Assembly: GCA_965227155.1 (NCBI GenBank)
Contig: OZ245731.1
Coordinates: forward strand, 4,216,001 to 4,280,000
Length of the DNA stretch: 64,000 nt
From: UBA6059 sp965227155
Lineage (GTDB): Bacteria > Bacteroidota > Bacteroidia > Cytophagales > Cyclobacteriaceae
Reading direction: 5' to 3'
The position numbers were made by a program, and so were the translations under genes. The notes beneath the pieces are model-generated. The model saw only the letters and a list, made by a program, of their open reading frames with translations. It searched no databases and was not told the origin of the DNA. Each line of letters starts with the position of its first letter. Positions within the stretch are counted from its first letter, which is position 1. Positions 51,895-61,281 of this stretch are shown here, piece by piece.

Positions 51895-52081
51895 TGCAAA
51901 TAGTGTCAGACGATAGTCGGACTAGTACCTAACACTCTTCAGCTATTAGGACTAGGTAAGCAAGACTGCCAAACTTGTTTCTTGGTGCTATCGCACAAGT
52001 GAAAGGTGTTGCTACAAACTCAATATAAACCCACTTTATCCAATAGTTTGTATTTATCCCATTTGTAGCAATCTTTATAGG

Positions 52082-52690
52082 GTGAAAAAAATACTGGTAT
52101 TATTCGCCCATCCTCGTTTTGAGCAATCCCATACCAATCAGGCCCTGATTCAGGGCATCAAAGCCATTGAGGGTGTTACCGTGCATGACTTGTACGAACG
52201 ATATCCTGATTTCAATATCGATATTGTGATTGAGAAGCAGTTACTCAAGCAGCACGATACCATTATATGGCATCACCCATTGTATTGGTACAGCTGTCCG
52301 CCCTTATTGAAACAATGGATTGATATCACTTTGGAATTTGGCTGGGCTTACGGGCCTAATGGCACCGCTTTGGAAGGTAAAAAAGCACTGAATGTAATCA
52401 CAGCAGGGGGTAGTCGGGAAGTATACTGTTCGGAAGGTAGAAATCATTATACCATCCGTGAGTTTCTCAGACCCTTCGAGCAGACGGCAAGACTATGTGG
52501 CATGGATTACCTGCCGCCCTATGCGGTGATGGGTACCCACAGGCTCAACGAAGAACAACTTACCAGCCATGTGGAGCAATACAGAGCGCTCCTGAAATCC
52601 CTGCAGGAAGATTCACTGAACATTCCCGAGTCTCAGGATTGTCAGTTTATGAATGATTTGCCTAATCTTCAAAATGCCAAAATCCAATGA
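52082..52690 (+). CDS. NAD(P)H-dependent oxidoreductase, KefF/MdaB-like flavodoxin fold
   Basis: A 202-residue flavoprotein: ILVLFAHPRFEQSHTNQALI (FMN/FAD-binding start), IIWHHPLYWYSCPPLLKQWID, GWAYGPNGTALEGKKALN and VITAGGSREVYC. These match KefF, a quinone reductase that activates the KefC K+ efflux channel. GTG start. Its stop overlaps the start of the KefC-like gene by four bases (ATGA), as expected for a KefFC unit. Confidence 0.92.
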   Translation: MKKILVLFAHPRFEQSHTNQALIQGIKAIEGVTVHDLYERYPDFNIDIVIEKQLLKQHDTIIWHHPLYWYSCPPLLKQWIDITLEFGWAYGPNGTALEGKKALNVITAGGSREVYCSEGRNHYTIREFLRPFEQTARLCGMDYLPPYAVMGTHRLNEEQLTSHVEQYRALLKSLQEDSLNIPESQDCQFMNDLPNLQNAKIQ

Positions 52691-54582
52691 GTGGTAACTT
52701 CTTATTTCAGGCAGTCATATACTTAAGTGCTGCTGTAGTATGTGTGCCTATAGCGAAACGTTTTGGACTCAGTTCTGTTCTTGGCTACTTGCTGGCCGGT
52801 ATTATCATTGGACCTTATGTGCTTGGGTTTATCGGCGAGGAAGGTGAAGACATCTTGCATTTCGCCGAATTTGGGGTTGTGATGATGTTGTTTCTGATTG
52901 GTTTGGAAATAGAGCCCAAAGCCTTCTGGAGCATGAGAAAGACTATCGTGGGCATGGGAGGTTTTCAGGTGGCGTTTACTGTTATTTTGTGTTTTGGTAT
53001 TCTTGTAGTGCTTGGGTACAGCTGGCAATCCGGGATCAGCATAGCCATGGCTTTGGCTTTATCCTCTACAGCTATTGTACTGCAAACCCTCAAGGAAAAA
53101 AACCTGATGGATACGGAATATGGGGCTTCTTCATTTTCCATATTGCTTTTTCAGGATATCATCGTCATTCCTATGCTGGCCATCATTCCTTTGCTGAGTA
53201 CTGCCAAAGCATCTTCGGATGAGGCACATGGCACTGGCCATGGTTCCTTTTTGGATAATTTACCCCTTGGCGTACAGACCGTTTTTGTTTTGCTTTCGGT
53301 AGTAGCGGTTATCCTGGCAGGTCGATATTTATTTGTACCCTTGCTGAGGATTGTAGCCAAAACCCGCTTGCGTGAACTTTTCTCAGCTTCAGCATTGCTG
53401 ATTGTAATGGCCATCGCTTTTTTAATGGAATTGGTGGGACTGAGTCCTGCATTAGGTGCATTTTTGGGTGGTGTGGTATTGGCTACCAGTGAATTTAAGC
53501 ATGAGCTAGAAAGTGACCTGGAGCCATTTAAAGGCCTGCTGTTGGGATTGTTCTTTATTGCGGTAGGAGCATCTATCAACTTCGGACTAATTATTTCCGA
53601 CCCTACCAAAATCACCCTGCTGGTGCTGGGTGTGATCATCCTGAAAGCGCTGGTTTTGTATGTGGTTGCCAGTATTTTCAGGATCAAACTTGATCAAAAG
53701 CTATTGATCGCTGTGGGGCTGGCACAGGTAGGGGAGTTTGCTTTTGTATTGCTTTCTTTTTCGGGGCAGTTGGGCATACTTTCCGGTGAACAACTGGATC
53801 TATTCCTGGTGATCACGGCCATTTCCATGACATTGACGCCCTTGCTCTCCATCATTAATGAGCGGCTTGTGCTACCGCGTATTGGCACCAGAGAGATAGC
53901 TTCAAAGCCCATGGATACGATCGACAAAAAGAACAAAGTGATTCTGGTAGGCTTTGGGCATTTTGGTAGTACAACTGGTCGTTTCCTTCGTGCCAATGGT
54001 GTGGAGCCTACGATTCTCGATCATGACTCATCGCGGGTCGATTTATTGAGGAAAATGGGCTTTGAGGTTTATTATGGAGATGCCACCAGGGAAGACCTGC
54101 TCGAATCTGCCGGAGCAGGCCAGGCAAACCTTTTGATTTCCGCTATTGACGATCCTGATGCTACATTGAGAATGGTTGAGATTCTAAAACACAAATTCCC
54201 TAACCTTAATTTATTGGTGCGGGCAAAAAGTAGAGTGGACGCATACCAGTTGATAAATATGGGTGTCAGACACATTTACCGGGAGTCTCTGGATACTTCT
54301 GTGAAAATGGCAGAAGATGCCTTGCATTTTTTAGGTCACAGAAAATATACTGTCTACCGGCAGGCACAGAATTTTAAGAAATACGATGAGGAGAGTCTAC
54401 TAAGATTAGCAGATAAGGCACTCAATAGCGATGAATATATCTTTAAAGTTAGGGAGGAAATTGCCCAACAAGAAGCGCTTTTAAAGGAAGATCTCGAACG
54501 GAATAAGGTTACCAATAATGATACTGCCTGGGATAGTGAAGCAATGCGGGCCAGGATTTCTGGCAAAAAGGAACAAGAATAA
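52687..54582 (+). CDS. Glutathione-regulated K+ efflux system protein, KefB/KefC (CPA2) type
   Basis: A 631-residue CPA2 antiporter. An N-terminal membrane domain of ~12 helices includes LGYLLAGIIIGPYVLGF, GLEIEPKAFWSMR and GLSPALGAFLGGVVLAT. A TrkA_N/RCK NAD-binding domain follows (VILVGFGHFGSTTGRFLRANG; ~residue 417 onwards) and then a charged tail. It extrudes K+ in exchange for H+, protecting against electrophiles. In E. coli it is gated by glutathione; whether this organism makes glutathione is not visible here. Confidence 0.92.
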   Translation: MSGNFLFQAVIYLSAAVVCVPIAKRFGLSSVLGYLLAGIIIGPYVLGFIGEEGEDILHFAEFGVVMMLFLIGLEIEPKAFWSMRKTIVGMGGFQVAFTVILCFGILVVLGYSWQSGISIAMALALSSTAIVLQTLKEKNLMDTEYGASSFSILLFQDIIVIPMLAIIPLLSTAKASSDEAHGTGHGSFLDNLPLGVQTVFVLLSVVAVILAGRYLFVPLLRIVAKTRLRELFSASALLIVMAIAFLMELVGLSPALGAFLGGVVLATSEFKHELESDLEPFKGLLLGLFFIAVGASINFGLIISDPTKITLLVLGVIILKALVLYVVASIFRIKLDQKLLIAVGLAQVGEFAFVLLSFSGQLGILSGEQLDLFLVITAISMTLTPLLSIINERLVLPRIGTREIASKPMDTIDKKNKVILVGFGHFGSTTGRFLRANGVEPTILDHDSSRVDLLRKMGFEVYYGDATREDLLESAGAGQANLLISAIDDPDATLRMVEILKHKFPNLNLLVRAKSRVDAYQLINMGVRHIYRESLDTSVKMAEDALHFLGHRKYTVYRQAQNFKKYDEESLLRLADKALNSDEYIFKVREEIAQQEALLKEDLERNKVTNNDTAWDSEAMRARISGKKEQE

Positions 54583-54724
54583 ACCAGTATCTAATAAACG
54601 GCAGGTTTTGTAACAAATATCAATTGTTATGTTAAATAGATTAATTCCGGTTATTAAAAAAAGTGTCGATAATAAGTATCTAGTATCTGGAAATATAGAG
54701 CAGGTTTAACTTTTTTCTCGGCTC

Positions 54725-54797
54725 GGGCGCGTTTGCAACGCGTCCGCTATGCGGCAGCAGTAATGGCTTAATTGAGTTACATAGCTGGCATTACTGC
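54725..54797. repeat. GC-rich palindromes, REP-like
   Basis: CGCGTT-tgc-AACGCG (54728-54742) within GGGCGCGTTTGCAACGCGTCC, then GCAGTAATG (54757-54765) paired with CATTACTGC (54789-54797). The GC-rich core contrasts with its AT-rich surroundings. Probably a repetitive intergenic element; function unknown. Confidence 0.6.
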
Positions 54798-54807
54798 CAT
54801 GTAAAAA

Positions 54808-55287
54808 CTAAGGTTTCTGGTATTCGATACTCCTGATATGCCACTCAAACCGGGCTATTTTGGTCTCTACAATGGCAATATCACCCACTTTTTTATGAAG
54901 GAGTGCCTGAGCCATGGGGGAGTCCATAGAAATATAATCCTTATTGCCTATCAGCTCTTCATATCCAACAATCCTTAGTCGCTTTTTCAGCTTCTTTTCT
55001 ACATTTTCAATCTCCACCCAGGCTCCAAAATTGACCATACCTTCCATGTGAGGGTGATAGTCAATCACTTTGAAGTTATCAATGCATTTGCGCAAGTAAA
55101 GCAACCGCCTGTCTATTTCACGCAACCGTCTTTTATTGTAGTGGTAGTCTGCATTTTCCGAGCGATCACCAAGACTGGCTGCCCATGCAACCTTGGCCGT
55201 AGTATCCGGTCGCTCTACACGCCATAAGTGATCCAACTCTTCCTTCAATCGCGCCATCCCTTCAGGAGTAATCAACTGTGATCTCAT
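54808..55287 (-). CDS. greB: Transcription elongation factor GreB-like
   Basis: A 159-residue Gre factor: N-terminal coiled coil with LITPEGMARLKEELDHLW, the acidic tip GDRSENADYHYNKRRLREID and a C-terminal FKBP-like domain (GAWVEIENVEKKLKKRLRIV; SMDSPMAQALL). The NKRRLREIDRRL pattern is GreB-like rather than GreA. It rescues backtracked RNA polymerase by stimulating transcript cleavage. Confidence 0.92.
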   Translation of the reverse strand: MRSQLITPEGMARLKEELDHLWRVERPDTTAKVAWAASLGDRSENADYHYNKRRLREIDRRLLYLRKCIDNFKVIDYHPHMEGMVNFGAWVEIENVEKKLKKRLRIVGYEELIGNKDYISMDSPMAQALLHKKVGDIAIVETKIARFEWHIRSIEYQKP

Positions 55288-55557
55288 GGTTTTTACTATT
55301 TCTCCGCAATATTATCACAAGTATTAGTTTCAACAAGAGGAAAAACAATCGATACATTTTGGCTCGAGACCTTACTGTTGATAAATCATTATCTCTCAAT
55401 TTCTAAAAGGTTTACAGTCTTACTGAAGGGTCAGCTAATTCAACGAAAAACGACCTTAAGTCAAGAATTAATTTGCCACCGCTGGTAAATAATACATGCT
55501 AATGATGATCTTAGTACACCAAAACAACACTGCTTAATTGGACTAAAAGCTTAATAA
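55288..55557. other. Intergenic region between greB and the SLC12-like gene
   Basis: 270 bases between divergent genes. AT-rich with no ORF, repeat or clear promoter motif visible. Confidence 0.4.
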
Positions 55558-57798
55558 ATGGCTGCCCGAAACATAGTCAATAGTACTGAACAGAAACCCA
55601 AAGCCAATTTTGGTACCCTTCCGGTTTTTATGACCACTATATCCACAATTCTGGGGGCTATTCTATTCCTAAGGTTTGGATACGCTGTTGGTCATGTGGG
55701 ACTGCTGGGTACGATCGGCATAATAGTAATTGGTCATTTGGTTACATTACCGACAGCTATGGCCGTAGCAGAAATAGCCACCAACCAAAAGGTAGAGGGC
55801 GGGGGAGTTTACTACATCATTTCACGATCTTTCGGTATCAATATCGGCGCTTCTATAGGTGTAACGCTCTATTTGTCGCAGGCCATCAGTGTTGCGTTTT
55901 ACATTATCGCTTGTGCAGAGGCATTTACACCGGTCTTTGAGTACATCAATGCCACCTACGACCTCCAACTCAGCGACAAACGGCTGGTAAGTATCCCGCT
56001 TACCTTGATGGTAAGTATTCTGATGTTAACCAAAGGAGCAGATATCGGCATCAAGGCTTTGTATGCGGTAGTGGCCATCCTTTTCATTTCACTGGTCATG
56101 TTTTTTGCGGGCACCACCGAATATCAGGCTACCCACTCCATAAACTTCATCAATGCCATACCTGAGGGAGATGAGTTCTTTTACGTATTTGCCATCATCT
56201 TCCCCGCATTTACCGGTATGGCTGCAGGTGTTGGACTCTCCGGAGATTTAAAAGAACCTAAGAAATCTATTCCTACCGGCACTTTGTGGGCTACCATCGC
56301 CGGTATGCTGATTTATCTGGCAGCGGCTTTCAAGCTCAATATTGCGGCCAGCCCGGAGGACCTGGCTAATGATCAGCTGATAATGTCGCGGATAGCCTTG
56401 TGGGGGCCTATCATCCCAATTGGCCTTGTTTGTGCCACGCTATCTTCTGCACTGGGCTCCATTATGGTAGCACCTCGTACATTGCAGGCACTCGCCAATG
56501 ACAAGGTTTTTGGCCTACCGTTTATCAACACATGGCTTGGACGAGTGAAGGGCAAAAACAGCGAGCCGATCAATGGCATTATCGTTACCAGTCTACTGGC
56601 GTTGGTATTTGTTGCTATGGGCAATGTTAACTTTGTGGCAGAGGTGATCTCCATGTTTTTTATGGTGACCTATGGTGCTATCTGCCTTATTTCCTTCATG
56701 CATCATTTTGCTGCGGATCCTTCTTACAGGCCTGCCTTTAAATCAAAATGGTATTTTTCCCTGGTAGGTGCGATTATGTGTTTCTACCTGATGTTTTCCA
56801 TGAATGCCCCTTATGCCATTGGCTCATTACTGATCATGGTCATTATCTACAGCATAATTGCCCGCTCCAATGCCAACCACAAGGGATTGGCCAAGATCTT
56901 CCAGGGGGTAATTTTCCAGCTGTCCAGAACAATTCAGATTTTCATTCAGAATACCGAAAAGGACGACCAGGACTGGCGGCCATCTGTGATATGTATCTCA
57001 CAGAATGCCTTTAGGCGAACGGCGGATTTTGACCTGATCAGGTGGATGTGCCATCGGTATGGCTTTGGCACCTACATACATTTTATCAGGGGCTACCTTT
57101 CCCGTGAACTGACACACAAGGCCCAGGAAGACCTCAAAGATTTGATCAAGGTGGCCGGGGAAGTAAAGAGCAATGTCTACATCGACACCATGATCTCTCC
57201 TTCGTACACAACGGCTATTGCCCAGTCGCTACAACTGCCCAGTATATCCGGTAAGGAGGGCAACATGTATCTGTTTGAGTACTCGCGCATCAATGGTGAC
57301 GGCCTTATAGAAATTGTAGAAAACCTGCCATTGGTGTTTGCTTCCGATTTTGATGCCTGCATTCTATCCACCTCGGAAAGGGGTTTTGGCTACAAGCGGG
57401 AGATCCATATCTGGATCACGCAAAACGATTATGAGAATGCAAACCTGATGATCCTGATCGGTTATATCCTGATGGGGCACCCCGAATGGAAGCATTCGCA
57501 CATAAAGATATTTGCTATTTTCCCGGAAGAAGGCATCAATGAACAACGCAAAAAGCTGCTGGAGCTGACCCGGGAAGGCAGGCTGCCAATCTCTTCGAAC
57601 AACATCGAAGTAATCGCCAAAGTACAGGGTAAGACCAACCGTGACCTGATTAATGAGACCTCATCTGCCGCCGATCTGTCCATCATTGGCTTTAGAAGTG
57701 AAGCCATCAAGCAATTGGGTGAGAAAGTGTTTATGGGTTATTATGAATCCGGCAATATCTTGTTTGTGAATGCAAGAAACGAGAAGGAGATCATGTAA
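55558..57798 (+). CDS. SLC12-like cation-chloride cotransporter / amino-acid permease family
   Basis: A 746-residue carrier. About 12 TM helices (~20-465) with an APC fold: GTLPVFMTTISTILGAILFLRFG at the first helix, the glycine-rich AGVGLSGDLKEPKKSIP and MVAPRTLQALANDKVFG. A ~270-residue cytosolic C-terminal domain (~470-746; RPSVICISQN, HIWITQNDYENANLMIL) matches the SLC12 C-terminal region. It resembles eukaryotic Na-K-Cl cotransporters; bacterial versions are probably ion or amino-acid symporters. Stands alone. Confidence 0.88.
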   Translation: MAARNIVNSTEQKPKANFGTLPVFMTTISTILGAILFLRFGYAVGHVGLLGTIGIIVIGHLVTLPTAMAVAEIATNQKVEGGGVYYIISRSFGINIGASIGVTLYLSQAISVAFYIIACAEAFTPVFEYINATYDLQLSDKRLVSIPLTLMVSILMLTKGADIGIKALYAVVAILFISLVMFFAGTTEYQATHSINFINAIPEGDEFFYVFAIIFPAFTGMAAGVGLSGDLKEPKKSIPTGTLWATIAGMLIYLAAAFKLNIAASPEDLANDQLIMSRIALWGPIIPIGLVCATLSSALGSIMVAPRTLQALANDKVFGLPFINTWLGRVKGKNSEPINGIIVTSLLALVFVAMGNVNFVAEVISMFFMVTYGAICLISFMHHFAADPSYRPAFKSKWYFSLVGAIMCFYLMFSMNAPYAIGSLLIMVIIYSIIARSNANHKGLAKIFQGVIFQLSRTIQIFIQNTEKDDQDWRPSVICISQNAFRRTADFDLIRWMCHRYGFGTYIHFIRGYLSRELTHKAQEDLKDLIKVAGEVKSNVYIDTMISPSYTTAIAQSLQLPSISGKEGNMYLFEYSRINGDGLIEIVENLPLVFASDFDACILSTSERGFGYKREIHIWITQNDYENANLMILIGYILMGHPEWKHSHIKIFAIFPEEGINEQRKKLLELTREGRLPISSNNIEVIAKVQGKTNRDLINETSSAADLSIIGFRSEAIKQLGEKVFMGYYESGNILFVNARNEKEIM

Positions 57799-58035
57799 AT
57801 ATTGGTCAGGCTGAGCAAACTTTTACTGTGCTGCTTGTTTCTCGCAATAGCTTCCGGCGCGCTTGGATTATGCACTTGCTTAAAAGTTTAATGATGCAAA
57901 AGCATAGAAATGCACTTGAATCTTCCCAAAAAAAGGATCAATGGTAAGAATGTAGACCTATGTCATTCCGGCTAAAAAACATTCCCATCATTTACTTTTT
58001 ATTTATGTTTAGCTTTAATAAAGCAGAGCAGAAAT
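57799..58035. other. Intergenic region before higBA
   Basis: About 240 bases with no gene, repeat or terminator that I can support; the higBA promoter must lie here. Confidence 0.4.
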
Positions 58036-58323
58036 GTGTTTTTATATAGTGGATCTTCTCTAGAAACTAAAAAATTATGGGTTGGAGAAAGAAACGTGAA
58101 ATGGCCTATCGATATTCAAAAAATAGGGCGTAGATAGTTGAGAATGCTAAATAACTCACAAAATATCGCTGATTTAAGGATCCCACCATCCAATAGGCTT
58201 GAAAAACTAAGTGGAGATTTAAAAGGTTTTTATAGCATCCGAATCAATGATCAATGGCGTATAATTTTCAAGTGGGAAGATGGAAACGCTAGCAAAGTAG
58301 AAATGATTGATTATCACAAGTGA
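58036..58323 (+). pseudogene. higB: HigB-like toxin gene interrupted by an in-frame amber codon
   Basis: From GTG 58036, the frame reads (M)FLYSGSSLETKKLW, VGERNVKWPIDIQKIGRR, then TAG at 58135-58137, then LRMLNNSQNIADLRIPPSNR and the HigB core (KLSGDLKGFYSIRINDQWRI, ending MIDYHK). Full-length would be ~95 residues, the normal HigB length. The stop sits where relatives have Lys (RRKLRML). The downstream part alone could restart at TTG 58138 but would lack the N-terminal half. Toxin activity is probably lost, or this is a sequencing error. Confidence 0.8.
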
Positions 58324-58335
58324 AAGCGACAACAT

Positions 58336-58641
58336 ATGGAAAAGCTACCTAATATATACCCTGGTGAAGTTTTATTTGAAGAATTTTTGAAACCCATGGG
58401 AATATCTGCTTATCGGTTGTCGAAGGACCTGCACATCCCTCAAACACGAATAAGCGAAATTTTAAAGAAAAACCGGCGTATCACTGCTGATACTGCATTG
58501 AGGTTAAGTAAATACTTTGGTACAACACCAAAATTCTGGCTAGGTCTGCAAGATGATTATGATATAGAAGAGGAGCTGAAATCAAAGACCGAAGAGTTTG
58601 AAATAATAATGAATGTAAAAGCTACTCAAAACATGCCTTAA
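58336..58641 (+). CDS. higA: HigA antitoxin (XRE family)
   Basis: A 101-residue HTH antitoxin: PGEVLFEEFLKPMGISAYRL, LHIPQTRISEILKKNRRI, TADTALRLSKYFGTTPKFWL and LQDDYDIEEE. This is the classical HigA pattern. It follows the higB frame by 12 bases and appears intact although its toxin is interrupted. It probably autoregulates the operon. Confidence 0.92.
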   Translation: MEKLPNIYPGEVLFEEFLKPMGISAYRLSKDLHIPQTRISEILKKNRRITADTALRLSKYFGTTPKFWLGLQDDYDIEEELKSKTEEFEIIMNVKATQNMP

Positions 58642-58741
58642 TTACATATCCAAAAGGGCATACCCAAATGTATGCTCTTAGGCAATTTGAATAATGAATG
58701 CATTGTAAACAAGCTCAAACCAGCCAAAGAAAACCAATGGA

Positions 58742-60256
58742 ATGACCAAAGCATTAACCACCTTTCTTTTTTTGTTTCTGTTTGCTAATGGGGTTGCGCA
58801 ATCCATTGATGATCCATTTCCAATTCAAAAAATGCAACAGGATTTTGATGTCTTTAAAGAAATCCGGGTACAGGCCAATTCAGGACTGTATAAGTATCGA
58901 ACAAAGCAGCAAATAGACAGCATGTATGCCTGGGCAGAAAGGGCAATCGAAGAATCCTCAACATACCTTGATTTTTATAACATCATAGCCGCTGTAACGG
59001 ATTTTGAAGGAAGCCTGCACAACAGCACCAAATTACCAGCCAAATATTGGAAAAACCTACGTAATGAGTCCACCGGCTACTTCCCATATCCAATCAAATG
59101 GATTGACGGTAAATGGCGCATTAATTTCGCAAATGGTGGTATACCCCTAGGCGCGGAGCTCCTTGCCATCAATCAGGTGCCTATGGCTGAGATAGTACAG
59201 AATCTTTCCAAGTATTACACCACCGATGGCATTAACATGACAGGCAAGCGCATTGGTTTGAGAACGCATTTTGCCCGATACTATAGGTGGCATTATGGCC
59301 TGACCAAAGAATTTGAGGTGGTTTTTCGATTACCAGATTCGGATCAGATAGATACCGTAAAGCTGAAAAGTGTCGGCTATATGGATTATTACAGGAATTT
59401 CAACTCCCGGTATTCCAAACCTTATGATCAAAAGTATTATGCCGATTTGAAAGAAAATGAGAAATACGCCTATGATCAGATCAACGCCTCTACCGGCAAG
59501 CTTACCATCCATACTTTCGCTATGGGCAGTGAATCCACTGATGAGCATAAGCGCTATTCAAATTTTCTGGACAGCCTTTTCACCGCCATCACAGCTACCA
59601 ATATTAAAAATCTGATTGTTGATGTCCGCCAAAATGGAGGTGGCACAGACCCTAACGATTTGGTTACTTACAGCTATCTGACCCAGAGAGACTTTCAGGA
59701 AAATAAACAGGCCTGGATTAGCTTTAAAAAGATCCCGTTGCTGAGGTACATTGACTTTTGGTTACCGAAGTTTTTACGGCCCGCATTTGTGGGTTTTTAC
59801 AATGCTAGATTTCGAAAAGAATTTCCACTGGCTGAAAATGGCAGGTATTACCAGGATGAGTTCAGTGATGACCACCGTGTGAGAAAACCTGCTAAAAATG
59901 CTTTCAAAGGTAATATTTATCTGCTTGTGAGTCCTGCGGTAGCTTCTGCCGGTAGTCTTTTTGCAGCGATGGTTGCCGGCAATGAAAACACTACTACAAT
60001 AGGGGAAGAAACCATGGGCGGGTATTATGGCCACAATGGACATACTTCTTTGGCCTATAAGCTGCCCAAATCCAAAATAGAAATCAGTTTCTCGGTCGTC
60101 AACTTAGAGCAGGATGTTCCGGCAAAACCAAATCAATCCTACAATAGGGGTATCATCCCGGATATTACGGTTTCACAAACCTACCAGGATTTTTTAGCGC
60201 ATAGAGATACGCAACTGGAATATACCTTGAGATTGATTGCAGACAAAGAAGAATGA
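58742..60256 (+). CDS. Exported S41-family peptidase
   Basis: A 504-residue protein with a signal peptide (to ~GVAQS). The S41 peptidase core spans ~250-470: LTIHTFAMGSESTDEH, NLIVDVRQNGGGTDPND and the nucleophile region VSPAVASAGSLFAAM (Ser near 403), plus GRYYQDEFSDDHR. A cap domain precedes it. It lacks the PDZ and propeller of the tricorn-like protease at 783. Substrate unknown. Confidence 0.88.
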   Translation: MTKALTTFLFLFLFANGVAQSIDDPFPIQKMQQDFDVFKEIRVQANSGLYKYRTKQQIDSMYAWAERAIEESSTYLDFYNIIAAVTDFEGSLHNSTKLPAKYWKNLRNESTGYFPYPIKWIDGKWRINFANGGIPLGAELLAINQVPMAEIVQNLSKYYTTDGINMTGKRIGLRTHFARYYRWHYGLTKEFEVVFRLPDSDQIDTVKLKSVGYMDYYRNFNSRYSKPYDQKYYADLKENEKYAYDQINASTGKLTIHTFAMGSESTDEHKRYSNFLDSLFTAITATNIKNLIVDVRQNGGGTDPNDLVTYSYLTQRDFQENKQAWISFKKIPLLRYIDFWLPKFLRPAFVGFYNARFRKEFPLAENGRYYQDEFSDDHRVRKPAKNAFKGNIYLLVSPAVASAGSLFAAMVAGNENTTTIGEETMGGYYGHNGHTSLAYKLPKSKIEISFSVVNLEQDVPAKPNQSYNRGIIPDITVSQTYQDFLAHRDTQLEYTLRLIADKEE

Positions 60257-60460
60257 TAGCTAACATATTAGCAGTGCTCAACCATGCTTAATGCTTATCT
60301 GGAATCTCTTCTCATGTGGTCGGTTAAGTACCAGAGATCCTTCGACTTAATAAGGCCAGCATCTCGTCAGAGACGATATTTAAGTTGTGGTAGATCGCAG
60401 ATAATCGATTATTTAGTACACTACTTCATATCTGAGACTGTTGTGGTTTAAACTTTAAGT

Positions 60461-60481
60461 TGCAACTACATAACAGTTGCA
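60461..60481. promoter_or_regulatory. Palindromic operator of the second hicAB module
   Basis: TGCAACT (60461-60467) and AGTTGCA (60475-60481) form perfect 7-bp arms with a 7-base spacer, ending 16 bases before the hicA ATG. A T-rich TACGTTTTG lies between. The likely target of the RHH-type HicB. Confidence 0.65.
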
Positions 60482-60497
60482 CTATTTTTACGTTTTG

Positions 60498-60755
60498 ATG
60501 AGTAAAATCGAAAAACTGATTAAAAGATTTATTTCAAAGCCAAGGGATTTTACCTATGATGAATTGGTAAAGGTTTTAATTCATTTTGGCTATGATGAAA
60601 TTAAAAAAGGCAAAACTGCCGGATCCAGGAGAGCATTTGTAAGTGAAGCAACAAAACATATAATTAGACTTCATAAACCTCATCATGGTAACATTTTAAA
60701 GATGTATGTTATAGACTATGTGATTGAAGAACTAAAGAATCAAGGATTATTATGA
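60498..60755 (+). CDS. hicA: HicA-type toxin (second copy)
   Basis: An 85-residue HicA. The ATG at 60498 (MSKIEKLIKRF) is preferred over 60477, which lies inside the palindrome. The family core is FTYDELVKVLIHFGYDE, GKTAGSRRAFVSE and IRLHKPHHGNILKMYVI. The catalytic His is in the later HKPHHG segment rather than a GSH motif. It overlaps hicB by four bases (ATGA). Confidence 0.88.
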   Translation: MSKIEKLIKRFISKPRDFTYDELVKVLIHFGYDEIKKGKTAGSRRAFVSEATKHIIRLHKPHHGNILKMYVIDYVIEELKNQGLL

Positions 60756-61102
60756 AAGATATTTTAAGATATAAGGAATTCATAGGGACTGTGCATTACA
60801 GTACAGATGACGAGGTGTTTTTTGGTAAGCTTGAAGGTGTTGATGATCTAATTACTTTTGAAGGAGATAATGTTGATCAATTAAAGAAATCATTTCAAGA
60901 AGCTGTAGAAGACTATTTAGAATTATGTGAATCTGTGGGTAAGGCTCCTCACAAATCTTATAAAGGGACTTTTAATGTCAGGATAAAGCCCAATTTACAT
61001 AAGCAAGCTGCTTATAAATCGGTGGAATTAGGTTTGTCTTTAAATCAGTTTGTAGAAGAAGCGATAAACGATAAATTAACAAGTAGGAATCATAACAATT
61101 AG
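60752..61102 (+). CDS. hicB: HicB antitoxin with ribbon-helix-helix C-terminus (second copy)
   Basis: A 116-residue HicB. The N-terminal partial RNase-H fold shows YKEFIGTVHYSTDDEVFFGK, then LITFEGDNVDQLKKSFQEAV and EDYLELCES. The C-terminus has an Arc-type RHH (FNVRIKPNLHKQAAYKSVEL, GLSLNQFVEEAIND) for DNA binding. It is the DNA-binding partner of the preceding HicA. Confidence 0.92.
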   Translation: MKDILRYKEFIGTVHYSTDDEVFFGKLEGVDDLITFEGDNVDQLKKSFQEAVEDYLELCESVGKAPHKSYKGTFNVRIKPNLHKQAAYKSVELGLSLNQFVEEAINDKLTSRNHNN

Positions 61103-61235
61103 GCTCTAACAACGCGTGTCAGGCCCTGTACTAAGCGTTCCTAATCATTATCATCACCGGTGAACTACCAAAAAATGATGTGTTAAGACTGCTTTGAGAG
61201 GAATATTCAGAAGTAGCTTATATTAGTGAAACAAA

Positions 61236-61260
61236 AAAAGGCCTGCTTACACAGACCTTT
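61236..61260 (-). terminator. Terminator of homogentisate dioxygenase gene
   Basis: AAAGG-c-CTG / CAG-a-CCTTT hairpin with a 6-base loop; read on the minus strand it is followed by a T-run. It lies 22 bases after the hmgA stop. Confidence 0.75.
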
Positions 61261-61281
61261 ATTATCAAAACTCATTCAACG

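Noticed and set aside
58135..58137. Amber codon in higB as a recoded (pyrrolysine-type) codon
   Set aside because: No evidence for recoding machinery, and relatives are expected to have Lys; a nonsense change or sequencing error is simpler.
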